5,348 nt of DNA, taken from Bacillota bacterium. Lineage in GTDB: Bacteria; Bacillota; Sulfobacillia; Symbiobacteriales; Symbiobacteriaceae. A program made the translations under genes and the position numbers. The stretch spans positions 1 through 5,348 of the forward strand of contig JAQBPS010000300.1 of the NCBI GenBank assembly GCA_028287415.1, in the 5' to 3' direction. The notes under the pieces were generated by a model. That model worked only from the letters and a program-made list of their open reading frames with translations, searched no databases and was not told where the DNA came from. Shown piece by piece: positions 5,047-5,348 of the stretch (position 1 is its first letter; the number at the start of each line of letters is the position of its first letter).

Positions 5047-5158
5047 GTCGGGGGTAGTAAGGGCGCATCACTGACGGCGCAGGAAACCCCCCGCACGCTA
5101 AAATCGCAGTGTGCAGGGGGTTTCCAGCTTGCCCCCCGGCACCCCCGACGGCTGGGGG
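5047..5158 (+). ncRNA. Candidate structured RNA with mutually exclusive stems (unclassified)
   Basis: GTCGGGGGT (5047-5055) is exactly complementary to ACCCCCGAC (5141-5149), which would close a junction. Inside are a 4-bp stem GCGC/GCGC (5063-5066 with 5077-5080) and a long stem-loop (5082-5125). The C-tract of the closing stem (5142-5146) could instead pair with GGGGG at 5154-5158, so the two folds exclude each other, as in a riboswitch. I see no consensus of TPP, FMN, cobalamin, SAM, T-box, glycine or fluoride elements. Against an RNA: it starts just after the ireB terminator, no promoter is evident before it, and G/C-tracts pair easily by chance. It could be DNA-level structure or a weak bidirectional terminator. 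Confidence 0.3.
5082..5125. repeat. 15-bp stem-loop with one mismatch
   Basis: GGAAACCCCC (5082-5091) pairs with GGGGGTTTCC (5116-5125) over 10 perfect base pairs. A C-A mismatch and then GCAC/GTGC add four more pairs, around a 14-nt loop (5097-5110). Only three T's lie in the 3' arm and no T-run follows on either strand, so a strong terminator is unlikely. It may be a weak bidirectional terminator or the main arm of the structure described for 5047-5158. Confidence 0.75.
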
Positions 5159-5191
5159 AGACACGAACGCAGTGCGCCGGAATGAATCCGT

Positions 5192-5300
5192 CCCCCTGCT
5201 CTGTTTTAGGCATACTATTTTGCTTTACCGTATATTCTGAAAGGAATGGCGTATCAGCTGTCGAACTCCAGAGGCAGCGAGCACATCTCTTGCAGGGGGG
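5192..5300 (+). promoter_or_regulatory. Leader region of the last gene: A/T patch and ribosome-site-masking complement
   Basis: An A/T-rich patch (5202-5245) stands out from its GC-rich surroundings. It contains TATATT (5231-5236, five of six to a -10 box) and CATACTATT (5211-5219, resembling sporulation-sigma -10 boxes), but neither has a convincing -35. CCCCCTGC (5192-5199) is exactly complementary to GCAGGGGG (5292-5299), which includes the G-tract upstream of the ATG at 5311. If transcription begins before 5192, this 8-bp pairing could mask that site; if it begins at the A/T patch, it cannot. Bases 5159-5191 show nothing definite. Confidence 0.25.
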
Positions 5301-5310
5301 TACGGAGACG

Positions 5311-5348
5311 ATGGCGGTTCACAACGTCCGTGTACGTCGCAACACCCG
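5311..5348 (+). CDS. Start of an unidentified gene (12 codons, cut by window end)
   Basis: The ATG at 5311 opens a frame MAVHNVRVRRNT that runs off the window. AGGGGGG (5294-5300) lies 10 nt upstream and GGAG (5304-5307) 3 nt upstream, so a Shine-Dalgarno sequence is present though spacing is not ideal. An in-frame TTG at 5290 has no site before it. The N terminus is basic, as in a cytoplasmic tail before a membrane helix or a nucleic-acid-binding protein, but that is a guess. It does not look like RuvX, whose N terminus normally begins with a LGLDxGxxRIG motif and which often follows ireB. No function is assigned. Confidence 0.5.
   Translation, partial: MAVHNVRVRRNT

Noticed and set aside
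5037..5200. Cobalamin riboswitch, T-box, 6S or SRP RNA
   Set aside because: A GAAGTC and a CACTG resemble parts of a cobalamin element, but the rest of the consensus is absent. No T-box GGTGGNACC motif, SRP GGAAG/GCAG tetraloop signature or 6S central-bubble layout could be found.

Overview
The window looks like a chromosomal segment of a moderately high-GC Firmicute (Bacillota). The strongest taxonomic evidence is a clear IreB (UPF0297/DUF965) gene, a family of small low-GC/high-GC Firmicute proteins. Strong AGGAGG-type ribosome-binding sites, GTG and TTG starts and G/C-ending codons agree with this. The genus cannot be read from the sequence. All credible genes are on the + strand. The long antisense open frames are G/C-ending-codon mirrors of real genes.

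Layout. (1) 1-71: the tail of an upstream frame, opening with a 47-bp exact copy of an internal piece of the next gene. (2) 72-761: a compact, divergent tryptophan 2,3-dioxygenase. (3) 762-892: an intergenic stretch with a 10-bp palindrome and no convincing promoter. (4) 893-4402: a three-gene peptide-type ABC importer cluster, made of a family-5 substrate-binding lipoprotein, a DppB-type permease and a DppC-type permease. A GC-rich hairpin separates the lipoprotein from the permeases. No ATPase genes follow. (5) 4403-4755: 353 bases without a gene, holding a 184-bp nested inverted repeat built on a CACGGAT heptamer at 9-10 bp spacing, then the ireB leader with a hairpin and an unusual Shine-Dalgarno region. 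(6) 4756-5019: ireB, whose stop codon lies in the loop of a textbook intrinsic terminator. (7) 5037-5310: non-coding, with alternating G- and C-tracts that can form several competing stems. (8) 5311-5348: the first 12 codons of an unidentified gene.

How the genes work together. The lipoprotein would capture a peptide or related solute outside the membrane and the two permeases would pass it inward. The energising ATPases must be encoded elsewhere. The tryptophan dioxygenase just upstream could degrade tryptophan released from imported peptides, but that link is inference from adjacency. ireB is a separate unit. In other Firmicutes IreB is a substrate of a PASTA-domain Ser/Thr kinase and acts in cell-envelope stress control.

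Most worth a second look: the nested inverted repeat; a sharp lysine-codon switch inside the binding-protein gene, which suggests a mosaic gene; the loss of the GTGGS loop in the dioxygenase; the possible switching structure downstream of ireB; and the 47-bp duplication at the window edge. I found no complete new multi-gene system.
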